From contig NW_005178473.1 of the NCBI RefSeq assembly GCF_000341285.1, positions 124,001 to 188,000 of the forward strand: a stretch of 64,000 nucleotides of DNA, written 5' to 3'. Of the stretch, positions 39,748 to 49,532 are shown piece after piece. The stretch's first letter is position 1; the number at the start of each line of letters is the position of its first letter. The notes under the pieces were generated by a model, which saw only the letters and a list, made by a program, of their open reading frames with translations, did not search any database and was not told the DNA's origin. Both the position numbers and the translations under genes were made by a program. The stretch comes from Galdieria sulphuraria. Taxonomy: Eukaryota; Rhodophyta; Bangiophyceae; Galdieriales; Galdieriaceae.

Positions 39748-41538
39748 TTATCTAACCCACTTTTCTTTTGGACGAAGTTGTTTGTGTTTTGCCCAGAATA
39801 AACCGCAAGCGTTGCAAAGCCGTCTAGCACCAGGAGGTCCGGCACGCCAACCAGGTGATTTGACGGTTCCACAGTTCATACAAAACACATCGCTCCCACT
39901 ACTTTCAAGTTTATGAGCACGGACTTGCACTTCATGGGCTGTTTTAGTCAGACGCGTATCATTTGTACAGCTTTCATCCATCTTGCTTGGCTCCTTGCTC
40001 ATAGAAAACTGAGACTGTATATTGCCAAGAAGATGACTCGATAATTCGGTTGTGGGACGACGATCCCGTACTTCCTTATTATCATTTATTCCAGTCACGT
40101 TCTCTGTTCGTGCCTCTCTTGGTGATAACGAAAATTTTTCCGTAAAATATTTGGTGCCAATAATTAACTCCGACAAAAAGTTTAGTGGTACACTAGGCAA
40201 TGCATAAATATTTACGAAAACTAAACTCTAGAGAAAACCTTACCCGAATTCCACTTGAAGTGAAACCAGCTGCTGCAACTCATTTAACGTAACGCCATAC
40301 GGCATGCTGAAATCGATATTTGATATATCGAAATGGATAAGATCTTGGGTTAACTTTTCATCTTTCACATAAGGAACCAACGTCTCTAGCCTGTCACCGA
40401 TGATATCTAAGGATGAAGAATAGTTATTTCTGTTGACTTCGGACGCATTGTTGCTGGAACCTTCCATGTTGTTTCTAGAGGATACAACGGTACTCTCATC
40501 AGCATTGTCATAGACTGAGCTGAACATGTCTCTAAAGAAATGTTTCAAAGTAGGATGTAATTGATGTGTGAAATTTTCTAGCGATTCACGATAATCTTCA
40601 AACTAAGAATGGTTTTAGTCATTATCAAAATCAGTTCTGAATATAACACACCCCAATAGAAGATTTTCCAGAAAAAGATTCGAAAGGACAACTCAAGGAA
40701 GGTGGAAGGTCGCTGACACATTCAGGTTCGGGTAAAACATCGACGTGTTCCTTTTTCAATATATCTCTCCTTCTTTGTCTTCCAACAGGTTCGTAACTAT
40801 TTGCAGAAGCTTCTTCCGTATTGCAAAGATAAGAATTCGCAAGCCTTTCTATTCGACTATAAAAATCCTTTTCTTGTTGAGTAGAGTCATTCATATAAGG
40901 GCCCTATTGCACTGGGTCAGAAAATTATTCGTTCATAGCTATTCGACCTCACTCACTTGTATAACATCTGTATGAGCATTCCAAGAAGTCGCTTTCCCTT
41001 CTCTTTGTGACTTTACACACTCTAAGGTATCTGTCAAAGTACCCGTACTGTCAACACGTTTGCTTTCCAACGAACGTTTCAGACTACAAGAACGTCTCAT
41101 AGCGCCATGCAACGCTCTAGCTTCGCCCTCAAGATCGTTCTTGCGTAAGAACAAGCAGAGGTCAGAAAAAACACGGTTTGAAAACTTCTGCAACTTCAAA
41201 GCACACTGATAAAACTGTGTGTTTGGACCGTTGTAAGTACAGCAATTCTTCCAAATTAAGTCAACATCTTGCCATAATTCTTCAAATGAAGCATAAGAGT
41301 ATGCTTCAAGTTTTGCTTGTACAGTTCCAAGGTCCATAGGCTGCTTTATCACGTCAAGGTAGTCCGTTACATATGTGGTGTCCACCGGCTGGGCAAAAAA
41401 CCGAAGACTATCCTTCCTTTGTATCCTCTTTATCACCTCTACACCCTTGCTCTTAATAGTTTCTTTCAGTGGCTGCTCTCTAAAGGAAGATTGCTTCTTG
41501 AGTTTTGTTTGAGTTGTCTTGTTGAGTCTTGGCGCCAT
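39748..41538 (-). CDS. Bromodomain plus GATA zinc-finger protein
   Basis: Four exons join cleanly in frame, with introns near 40909-40960, 40605-40653 and 40196-40243, giving about 530 aa. The N-terminal exon carries a bromodomain: SLRFFAQPVDTTYVTDYLDV, IKQPMDLGTVQAKLEAYSY, and KNCCTYNGPNTQFYQCAL with the acetyl-lysine-binding Asn in YNGPN. The C-terminus carries a GATA-type finger, CMNCGTVKSPGWRAGPPGAR followed by LCNACGLFW (C-X2-C-X18-C-X2-C), and a basic tail (KHKQLRPKEKW). The linker is Ser/Asn-rich. This combination predicts a nuclear factor that binds acetylated histones and GATA-like DNA sites. I know of no standard family with this architecture. It is head to head with the next gene. 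Confidence 0.9.
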
Positions 41539-41584
41539 TCCACTTGTCCAATCGTTAACACTTCCGAGACAATGCTAAGAGAGA
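41539..41584. promoter_or_regulatory. 46-nt divergent promoter with CCAAT box
   Basis: Only 46 nt separate the start codons of the bromodomain-GATA gene and the MGDG-synthase-like gene. A CCAAT pentamer lies at 41548-41552. Any core promoter for either gene must be here or inside coding sequence. Confidence 0.45.
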
Positions 41585-43003
41585 ATGTCGAGTGATGAAC
41601 TTGTAGAGACCGCTGGCATCCTTTTTATTAATGCAACTTTGCAGAAGAGAGGAGCAACTTCAGAAGACTGTAATAGAAGACGTTCAATTGACCTTCCTTA
41701 TCAAGTATCTGAGTCAATACGAAAAAGTTTGGAGAAGAGGTTGTCGTCACCGTTTTGTGTTTTTCTCTTGTATGGTTCGGGAGGCGGTGGACACAAAGCT
41801 AGTGTAGATGCAGTTAGTTATCTTTGCGAGGTAATGAAACCTGTCATTGCCGTTGATTGAGCTTTCTCACTTTACAAGGTCAAATATCCTCATTGGAAGG
41901 TAGTGGCACTCAATGTCTCGGAACTTGCAGGTTGCGAGTTTGGTGACCGGGTCTATAACTTTATTCTACAACAAGACTTGGCTGGAGTTGTTGGTGTTTT
42001 ATACAGTGTTGCACAGACATTTGGGCCCCTACTATCTGATAAGTTTACTGGTCGTCTGAAGCGAGAGTGGAAAAATTATCCAAAGCCGAATGTAATCCTT
42101 TCATTTGTTCCATTTTTGAACGTTTCTATTATAGAAAGTGCTCCGTATTCCAAGCATATTACTGTCATGACAGATTTTACTCATACGGAAGCTCATCCTT
42201 GGTTGCAAGACCAAAGACAAACTGTTTTTTGTGGCACAAGTGAAGCATATGAACAAGCAGTGACGAAGGGTTTTGCAAAGTCGAATCTTAAGTTATTATC
42301 TGGTATGGTGGTACATCCTCGTTTCTATCCTGAGTTTGTATCTGACGATAAGATGTCTCTGTTGGATTATTTAAGTGTGTTTGGTCTTGATATGTCTTTT
42401 CCAACATTTATGATCATCTTTGGTGCCTTTCCGCCTTACGAATCAACCATGCGTCTTATTTCTCTCTTAAGCCTTCGAGGAACAACTGAAAGAAGTATTA
42501 GAAACGATATTATTGAATTGAATAGAGCTGGTTTTGATCAACCATTTTTGGAAGCGATGTTGAAAACGATGGAAAGAGTGAACGTGCTTTGTGTTTGTGG
42601 CAAGAACAAGCGTTTATTGGAGTCAATACGAAAGAAATTTCTGAAAGATGAGGGATTTCTTGTTCATGCCATAGGGTTTACACATGAGATTCCATTATTG
42701 ATGCGAATGTCGGAGTTGATCATTAGTAAACCTGGACCAGGAGTTGTTGCAGAAGCTTTGGTTTCCAGAAAACCTCTTTTGTTGGTAGCAGAAGAGAGAA
42801 ATCTTATGGAACAAGAACGAGCAGTGGCGGCATGGGTTCGTCGTCATGGAGTCGGCAAAGTAGTCGGTAGTCTCGAGTCGGCATCGACAGTATCTTATGA
42901 AGAAATTATGCACTTGAAAGAGAACGTTGAACGTCTTCCAGAAAATCGGGCAGTTTTTGAAGTTGTGGAAGAATTGGAGAAGATTTCAAAGGACATCTCT
43001 TGA
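41585..43003 (+). CDS. MGDG-synthase-like glycosyltransferase (GT28 family)
   Basis: The protein of about 455 aa has the two-domain GT-B fold of monogalactosyldiacylglycerol synthase, which makes the main plastid membrane galactolipid from diacylglycerol and UDP-galactose. The N-terminal acceptor domain shows FLLYGSGGGGHKASVDAV, HWKVVALNVSELAG and HITVMTDFTHTEAHPW. The donor domain shows VLCVCGKNKRLLESI, VHAIGFTHEIPLLM, LIISKPGPGVVAEAL (nucleotide-sugar binding) and RNLMEQERAVAAWV. One intron (about 41831-41878) splits the glycine-rich loop from the next strand. It differs from plant MGD1 in having GSGGGGH instead of DTGGGH and no clear transit peptide. It may be a divergent MGDG synthase or a related GT28 enzyme. 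Confidence 0.78.
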
Positions 43004-43037
43004 CTCTGCAATTTTCAATTTTGGGGAATTTTTGAAG

Positions 43038-43767
43038 ATGTTGTTGAGCTTTATTCAGTCGCCTTCAGTTTTCGCCAGAGTACATAGTGTCAAAAGAAAA
43101 TTGTCGTTTGTTAAGATTTTTAAGACAAAAGACAAACACAAAATAAATAAGATACCCTATTTGATGGTTTCAACAAACAAGTTTCTCTCCAGAAGAGAGA
43201 TCGTAGCAGCCCATATCATTCTTTTGAGTATTTTCTTGTCCATAAGCTTTCTTCCAGTGGGTGCCAGTTCGGAAAGGAAGGTATTGGAAGGTCAAGTAAG
43301 AGTGATAGATGGAGACACTATTCGTTTTTTGAACGGACCTAGAGTCAGATTGAATCACATTGATGCTCCAGAGTTGAAGCAAACTTGTCTTCTCCAGGGA
43401 GTTGGCAAAATATATCATTGTGGGAAGACTAGCAAAGAGACTCTAGAAGGTATCATAGGGAACCATAAGATTTACTGTGAATCTGACAAACTTGACGTAT
43501 ACGGACGTTGGTTGGGCACCTGTTGGACTCTGGATATGGGGCAGAAGGGCATTAATATCAACCAACGAATGGTTCAACTTGGTGAAGCAGTCACCTATAA
43601 GGGTGCTACGACATATCGAGTAGATGAGGAGGCTGCGAAAGTCGCCAAAAAAGGGTATGTGGTTTGTTTATTGTGTGGGAAGTGTCATAGCTGATAGGGT
43701 TAGTATATGGAGTAGCAGCTTTCAATGGCCTTGGGAGTTCCGCAAAACAAAACGAGCAGAACTTTAA
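43038..43767 (+). CDS. Staphylococcal-nuclease-like protein with N-terminal targeting and membrane segment
   Basis: The core is an SNase (thermonuclease) OB-fold: VRVIDGDTIRFLNGPRVRLN, HIDAPELKQTC and LDVYGRWLGTCW, retaining the Arg, Glu and Arg that form the calcium-dependent phosphodiesterase site. The last exon follows an intron from 43656 to about 43710 and yields GFQWPWEFRKTKRAEL, matching the family's closing W-P-W-R pattern. Starting at ATG 43038 the protein has a basic leader followed by twin arginines and a hydrophobic stretch (SRREIVAAHIILLSIFLSIS) ending in VGAS. This resembles a bipartite signal for the thylakoid lumen, or a signal peptide if the inner ATG 43164 is used. It begins 34 nt after the preceding stop and ends 6 nt from the convergent MnmE stop. 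Confidence 0.85.
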
Positions 43768-43773
43768 ACTGCT

Positions 43774-45626
43774 TTATTTTCCAATACAGAAGTCTCGAAA
43801 GATAACGTCCAAAAGTTGCTCGGTTTCCACGTGACCCGTAATTTTGCCTATTTCGTTCATGGCTTGTCGAAGTTCTTCGACTGCTAAGACAATACTAGCA
43901 GGAGTCTTTGGAAATTCACCTAGTAACTGGTCAGACTATGCAAAAACTTTGAAGACTTCATAATTATTTACCAAATCGCTCAAGCGCTGCTAATGCTTCT
44001 TTTAGACAGTTTCGATGTCGTTGTCTAGTTATTAGTAGCTCAATAGCAGTCTCGTTTCTGTCATCCTGAAAATCGACTGTTTCGAACCATTTACTAATGA
44101 AAGAGTGGAGAGTTTCGATGAGATGAGGAATTCCATCGCCCGTCATACAGGAAATTTTCAAGACTGGAATGTTTCTCTTTAACAAGCTATTCAACCACGA
44201 ATGCTCGTCTTTAAATATTTGTTCCAACCGTCGAAACTCCAAACCATTATGTTCAATAAGATCCCATTTGTTCAAAACAAAAATAACGTTTTCATCCAAT
44301 AAATCAGGATATCTTTCCAAAAAATTGTCCGAACATTGATTTGCATCTTGGACAATAATTTTGATATTGGCATCTGATGCTTTCTCCAATGCCCTTCGAA
44401 TTCCTTCTCTTTCAACAATATCCACATCCTCATCCTCACGAATTCCCGCAGTATCGCTGCAGACAACCTGAAAAAATCAATTTATGAAATGATTATTGCC
44501 TATTACATACTTTCACGCCATTTAATTGTAAAGGGACTTGCACGATATATCTCTTGTAGTGCCAGGAATACTTGTTACAATAGCGATATCTCTACCAGCT
44601 AAAATATTTAAAAGACTACTTTTACCAGCATTTGGAGAGCCAATGATAGCTACTTTGATGCCGTCGTGAACCATTTCTCCTAGAAAATAAGTTTATCATT
44701 TACAGAATGTGAACTGCCTTTCATCTATTTTTCATACCTATACTCTTTCCTTCAATAGCTCGACGAATTTCTATTTTTATCTTCTCACAACTAGGAAATG
44801 CCTTTTCAAATATGTCATCTGGTAGTTCTGCTTCTTCGCCGTAATCCAAAAGACCTTCCAAATGTGCTAAAGTTTTCATAAGTTGGTCTCTCCACGCATA
44901 AAGTCTATTTGACAAAGCTCCATCTAAATTCTTGAGTGCCTGCTGAACTTGAAGAGTTGTTTCAGAATGGATAAGATCAGCTAAAGCTTCAATTTTAACG
45001 AGATCCTATCTTATAAAAAGATGAAAAAAACAACGGAAAAATAGCAGATATACCATCTTTCCATTCTCGAACGCACGTCTTGTAAACTCCCCAGGTTGCG
45101 CCAAACGAGCCAATTGAGTATCCTCCAGAACCTTTAAGACTGAAGCAACAATTGCAGGACTTCCATGCAAATAGAGTTCTACCATATCTTCACCTGTATA
45201 ACTGTTCGGAGAACGAAAATAAGTAATCATTGCATCATCAAGGTGAGCGCCCTTTCAAAAGTTAAAAGACCATATAAATCATAGTGAAAATGGTAAATCT
45301 ACCGTAAAAGGATCCACAATTCTCTTTCTTATCAACTTCCGCGGGACGAAGTCAAAGGATTCCGTTGATTTGGAAAGTCGTTCCAATAACTGCAAGGACA
45401 GCGCTCCACTAACTCGCACAACAGCCAAGGCAGCTCGACCTGGCGGCGTCGATAGAGCAAAAATAGTATCTTGTATATTGTTTTGTGCTCTTCTTCTACT
45501 CTCACTGGAAGCGCAAGCTCTGTGATTTTTCTCAGAGTCAAAGTGACTGCAAGGTGGCATCATTTTTGGCAAACAACGATGTCTCGTTCTCCAACCGGAA
45601 GAAAGAGAAAAATAGTTTCTCCTCAT
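43774..45626 (-). CDS. MNME: tRNA modification GTPase MnmE/TrmE, organellar; frame broken once
   Basis: MnmE with MnmG makes the aminomethyl-type modification at the wobble uridine of organellar tRNAs. The N-terminal folate-binding domain shows [36 protein letters not shown] and [19 protein letters not shown] helical part follows, then the G domain: [18 protein letters not shown] (P-loop), [18 protein letters not shown] and VLNKWDL. The protein ends in the invariant CIGK (43777-43788). About seven exons are needed. Between TTRDI and VQVPLQLNG the frame slips by one base near 44541-44552, where GATATATCGTG lacks one expected base. I treat this as a probable sequence error. The start at 45626 gives a basic leader ([16 protein letters not shown]) for plastid or mitochondrion; an in-frame Met lies further upstream. 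Confidence 0.88.
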
Positions 45627-46053
45627 TGTGTAAGTTTTTTTTATAAAATTTTTCCCCCATATATCTATCAGGTCTCTTTGGAACTTCATAACGTGCAACG
45701 AAGATACCCATAGAAGCCATGACAAGTGTTTCCGGTAACCCATAATTTCAGAGCCAAAGATGAGATGTCCTCGAAATGTGGCATGAATATGATTTCAGAA
45801 ATGTTAACAGGAATCAAGCAATTGATATGCATGTTTCAAAATGAACACATAGTATAAAGGGTAGGTTTATAAGAAAATCTTCTTCCTTGAGACTTGTGCT
45901 CTGCTGCAGGTGAAAGGAATTGCGAATATGCAGAAATGTGAATGATGTTATCTAAAAGCTTATATAAACATAGATTCAATTCTTTCAAAAGCCAATAAAG
46001 AATCGTATCAAGGACAAGAAATTGTCTCATAAATATAGAAACTCCTCCAAAAG
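45627..46053. other. Intergenic region
   Basis: About 430 nt between the MnmE start and the stop of the next minus-strand gene. It should contain the MnmE promoter. A 73-codon minus-strand frame (45836-46057) has no recognisable product and overlaps the neighbour's stop; I see nothing else. Confidence 0.45.
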
Positions 46054-46411
46054 TCATTGTACAAATAACTCTTCATCTTGAAGCATCTTGGTTGAATAAC
46101 AGTCAAGACTACAAAAACTCCTGTTGTTCATTTCCAGACTTGGCTTCATTTTAAATAGGATCTTTCTACCACAGTTTGCACAACGTGCTGTTTCCCAAAA
46201 TGACGATAAGATAAACTCTACAGTTCCTACACTATCCTCTGGTGGAGCTTCATTCACGCATAAAAAATTCAAGCTATTCCAAGGAAGAGAGGTCATTTTA
46301 TGGATAAAATACTGGACGAACGTACCTTCTTCTTGTACTCTTTAGGAATACCGTAATTTCCTCATTTTCAATTGAAGTGGAAAGCTGAGGTAAGCTTTTT
46401 GCTCTTCTCAT
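46054..46411 (-). CDS. Small FLZ-like zinc-finger protein
   Basis: Two exons (46411 to about 46346, intron about 46297-46345 with boundaries chosen by frame) give about 105 aa starting MRRAKSLPQL. The second exon holds RCANCGRKI followed 19 residues later by RSFCSLDCYSTKM. That is a C-X2-C, then Phe-Cys-Ser-X2-Cys pattern. This arrangement, with FCS-X2-C and a trailing helix, resembles the plant FLZ (FCS-like zinc finger) domain, which mediates interaction with SnRK1 kinase. Similarity rests on a handful of residues, so other treble-clef or FCS-type fingers remain possible. An in-frame stop just before the ATG fixes the start. Confidence 0.6.
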
Positions 46412-47507
46412 GACTTATTCTTCTCCGTTACTGCAAGTTTCGTCGACCAAGAATAATATTCGCAATCAGTCAAACTCCTTGCCAAATCCGATTCAAAGCG
46501 CCGGATTTGATCGTCGTAATCACAAAAGAAACTTCGAAATGTCCAATAGAATTAGTGAGATTTGCTGCATTTTGTATGGAGGAGCGGACAATACACGAAA
46601 GGACCATTATTACGGCATTTCTTTGCCACGAGCTTCGCTATTGTTAAAAATATACATAAGAAAATGTGTGCATACATACGCCATCAGAATATAAACAGCA
46701 CCAAGACTTGTAACTTGTCACTGAAAACTGCGAAGAAATATTAGAATACTTGGAGAGCACCCCAAAGTTTCAAAGTTTTAGCTCTTCTGCAAAAGGGCAA
46801 AAGGCATGCAAGAGAAGATCGCTTAAATAATAAACAATAGCAACTTGGGTATATATAGGAAAGTAAGAAAGATAGTTATGACGCTATAGGTTTCTATGGC
46901 AAATCGTAAAGTAGTATATGCTATAATCAACGTCGGTGTCTCATCTGACAATATATTTCTGCCGTCCAATAAACCCTAAATAAACCCATAATATCCGTTA
47001 AAAAGCCTTTAAGAAACTGCTAGAACGAAGACAAATAGCAATAACTCAATCTTTTGGGCCATGACATGGTTCTTCGTAGCGCTTGTCATTGCGCTTCAGC
47101 CTTGAGAACATTTCATATCCACTGATTTATTAAGAGACAACAACAGCAACTTCTCGTTTACCTTCTCATTTAATCTACGAATTGTGCGTTCTAAATGGAA
47201 CGTTTCAAGTGCTCAACAATACTTCCTTAAGGCTTGTTGAAAGGGATATAAACGAAATACGAAATTCATCATGGAAGGCAGGTGACTGACGAACGTGAGA
47301 AGTTACTAAATGATCGATGCGCGAACTAAGAATGTCGAAGTATCTATTGCAGAGTCTACGCACTTCTATATTGATATGAATTTGATGCATATGCATCTGA
47401 AAAGAATTGATCCTAAATTGAAGTTTTCCCGACAGAGTATATATATGACAATCAAACTTTATCTTGAAAACGAAGAAAAGAACAGCTAACAACGCAAAGC
47501 TCCGACA
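46412..47507. other. Long gene-poor stretch
   Basis: About 1.1 kb with no gene I can support. A 94-codon plus-strand frame (46410-46694) starts on the same CATG as the divergent FLZ-like gene, and a 95-codon minus frame lies at 47205-47492. Neither shows a domain. I looked for tRNA-like cloverleaf boxes and spliceosomal RNA signatures and found none. A TATATATAG lies near 46850. An unrecognised non-coding RNA cannot be excluded. Confidence 0.45.
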
Positions 47508-47894
47508 TTAGGCTGTCTCTTCGACAACCTTGAGAATATCAGAATCTCCTGGGTCTGTAATACCTAAACAAGCACAACGGAAATATTTTCCACAGGCTGT
47601 TCCCAGTTCAACGTTATCTATCAAGAATCGTCAGTTCCTTCTTACTCCCCCTATTTCACAAAACCTACTCCCTTGAAAGTGGTGTACGTTACACTTTGCC
47701 AACAAACAATAATACTCAATTTGAGATCGTACAAGGGGTGGACAGTTGTTTGCAAGGACCACAAGCTTTGTCTTTCCCTGACGAAGACTCTTTAGGGTGC
47801 TTTTTAAGCCTAAAGTGGTCTTCCCGCTTTTCATAACTAGTGCTAGTCTAGAAGAGATTGTTTCTGTAGATTTTTTCGACTTTTTGGAAACCAT
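47508..47894 (-). CDS. RPL30: Ribosomal protein eL30 (60S subunit)
   Basis: Cytosolic large-subunit protein eL30 of 111 aa, a kink-turn RNA-binding protein. Exon 1 runs [58 protein letters not shown] and NVHHFQG. A 50-nt intron (about 47583-47633) then joins to [19 protein letters not shown] and [15 protein letters not shown]. The [14 protein letters not shown] block and the ITDPGDSDI ending are diagnostic. Start ATG 47892-47894 matches the family's N-terminus without extension. It is transcribed away from an otherwise empty 428-nt region that should carry its promoter. Confidence 0.97.
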
Positions 47895-48322
47895 CGTTGA
47901 TACAGAGTTATATTTTAGGCTCCGGAAGCTGTTTTTTGCTCCTTCTCAGCCTCACCAATTAAAAATAATGAACGACGGCGATGACGATGACCGTCTACAA
48001 CTTTGGATTCCATTGGGTTTCAGAATTTCTTTCACAACATAATTATTCCAGAATGACATATGGAAAACAGTTCTATAGTATTTCATCAGTGAATATAATC
48101 TCAAAGTAAAAATATTGTGATACTAATATATGGTGTTTCAGAAATTTACAATAGACTTGTTTTACAACATTACAAGCTACTTCTATAACGAAAGGTTACA
48201 CAATTTCAACTTGCATCATACAATTCCAAGTGATGCAAAAACAAAGAATGAAAATTCAAACTTATCAAATGTTTCGATAACACCAATTGGCTTCAAATGA
48301 TCCATTTCTGGAGAATATTACT
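47895..48322. other. Intergenic, upstream of eL30
   Basis: A 428-nt AT-rich region between the eL30 start and the stop of the fucosyltransferase gene. An 81-codon plus-strand frame (47797-48042) overlaps eL30 antisense and is rejected as a shadow. No other feature is visible. Confidence 0.45.
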
Positions 48323-49471
48323 TCATTTTTCGTCAAGAAACTTTGCAAGCATTGATAATAACTGTTCTGAATAAGTTCTCCATAATAGCCAAGAAGGAAG
48401 TGCGCCACCCTTAAACAATGGAGTTTGTAACTTTTGTATCCATAAGGTTGAGTTTGAATCCAAGGCAATTATTTGTTTGATGCAAGACTCGAATGTATTG
48501 TTTTCTTCGTTACAAACGATGATAGCATTCGTATTCACAAGTTCGTCAATATTAGGAGCACCCCAATAGATTGGAATAGTATCAGCTAGAAAACTATTGA
48601 AAAGTTTTTCCGTAATGTATCCAGTTAACTGCGAATTTTCAAAGCAAAAGGAGAATTTATATGGACGATACCACTGAATAACCATATCCCTATTGTTATC
48701 ATACGGTGGATCGACTCTACTGGGTGGGTCCATATTATGACGACAATTACCCAACGCATGTACAGGTTTATACTTGGTTGAAAGAATATCAAAAAATTGT
48801 GTCCTTGTTTCGCCTAGTTTGTTGTCTCTTGAACAGTACCTTGCAGCAAAAGCGGCAAACCAGCTTTTTGCTTTCCACTTCTTCTCCGCTTCCGAATAGG
48901 ACAAATTTCTCAATAGGTCTGTAGTAACCGCTGCTTTTCGTTCAGCAAAGGACCACAAGGCATAAGGTATATAGAGAACATTAGAAGAAGACTCAGCAGG
49001 TTTCACAGTACTGACTGTTATGGAGTGTTCACTGCCTCTATGTGCGTTGGGTTCCATATCAATAAATATTTTCGTCGCGTTTGGATATTTTCCAGAACAA
49101 GTACCCCATGGAGAGTGAGCAATCACGTCTGCTCTCTCTGGCTCCTCTTTTAATACAAAATACCACCACTTGTGAGAAACATTGAAAAGTTCAAATAGAC
49201 CTTTATAAGCCCAGTCTTCTTTGCAATAAGCAACAACAACTACTTTCTTCGAGTTGTACGAAACATAAGAAGCGTTGGCAATAACATTGTGTGAGTTGGC
49301 TCCGGTTGTCTCAACCTTTTGTACCGATGCTTTTCCTAATAGCAGCAAGAAACTGTACTTGAGGACTAAGAATACTGCCAACAACGCTACAACGTAACGC
49401 AGTTTTCTTCTTCCACGGAAAGACAACCCTTGTCGAAAAACTTGAAGAAAACAATTGAAAAAGCAAGTCAT
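48323..49471 (-). CDS. Alpha-1,3-fucosyltransferase-like glycosyltransferase (GT10), type II membrane protein
   Basis: GT10 enzymes transfer fucose from GDP-fucose to N-acetylglucosamine-containing glycans in the Golgi. The protein has a short basic cytosolic start (FRGRRKLR), one signal-anchor helix (YVVALLAVFLVLKYSFLLLL) and a luminal catalytic part. The family block YKFSFCFENSQLTGYITEKL, followed by ADTIPIYWGAPN, is the GDP-fucose-binding core; the upstream acceptor part includes HSPWGTCSGKYPNATKIFI and SWFAAFAARYCS. Several NxT/S sites suit a luminal protein. The ATG at 49469-49471 is the simplest start. An alternative first exon beginning at 49527 could join at about 49438 and replace the first 12 residues. 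Confidence 0.87.
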   Translation of the reverse strand: MTCFFNCFLQVFRQGLSFRGRRKLRYVVALLAVFLVLKYSFLLLLGKASVQKVETTGANSHNVIANASYVSYNSKKVVVVAYCKEDWAYKGLFELFNVSHKWWYFVLKEEPERADVIAHSPWGTCSGKYPNATKIFIDMEPNAHRGSEHSITVSTVKPAESSSNVLYIPYALWSFAERKAAVTTDLLRNLSYSEAEKKWKAKSWFAAFAARYCSRDNKLGETRTQFFDILSTKYKPVHALGNCRHNMDPPSRVDPPYDNNRDMVIQWYRPYKFSFCFENSQLTGYITEKLFNSFLADTIPIYWGAPNIDELVNTNAIIVCNEENNTFESCIKQIIALDSNSTLWIQKLQTPLFKGGALPSWLLWRTYSEQLLSMLAKFLDEK

Positions 49472-49532
49472 ACCAAAGGCTTCATTGATGCACAACCAAA
49501 TTCAAAGCGTTTCATTTTATTCTCCATCTGGA

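Noticed and set aside
44535-44560. An intron to explain the MnmE frame slip
   Set aside because: No GT-AG pair in the region removes a length that restores frame without deleting conserved G-domain residues.
46410-46694. 94-codon plus-strand frame starting at the same CATG as the FLZ-like gene
   Set aside because: Composition is plausible but no domain, no splice support and start codons would overlap; left as intergenic.
47205-47492. 95-codon minus-strand frame downstream of eL30
   Set aside because: No recognisable content; lies in the 3' region of eL30.
47797-48042. Plus-strand frame antisense to eL30
   Set aside because: Mostly the reverse complement of eL30 exon 1, a shadow frame.
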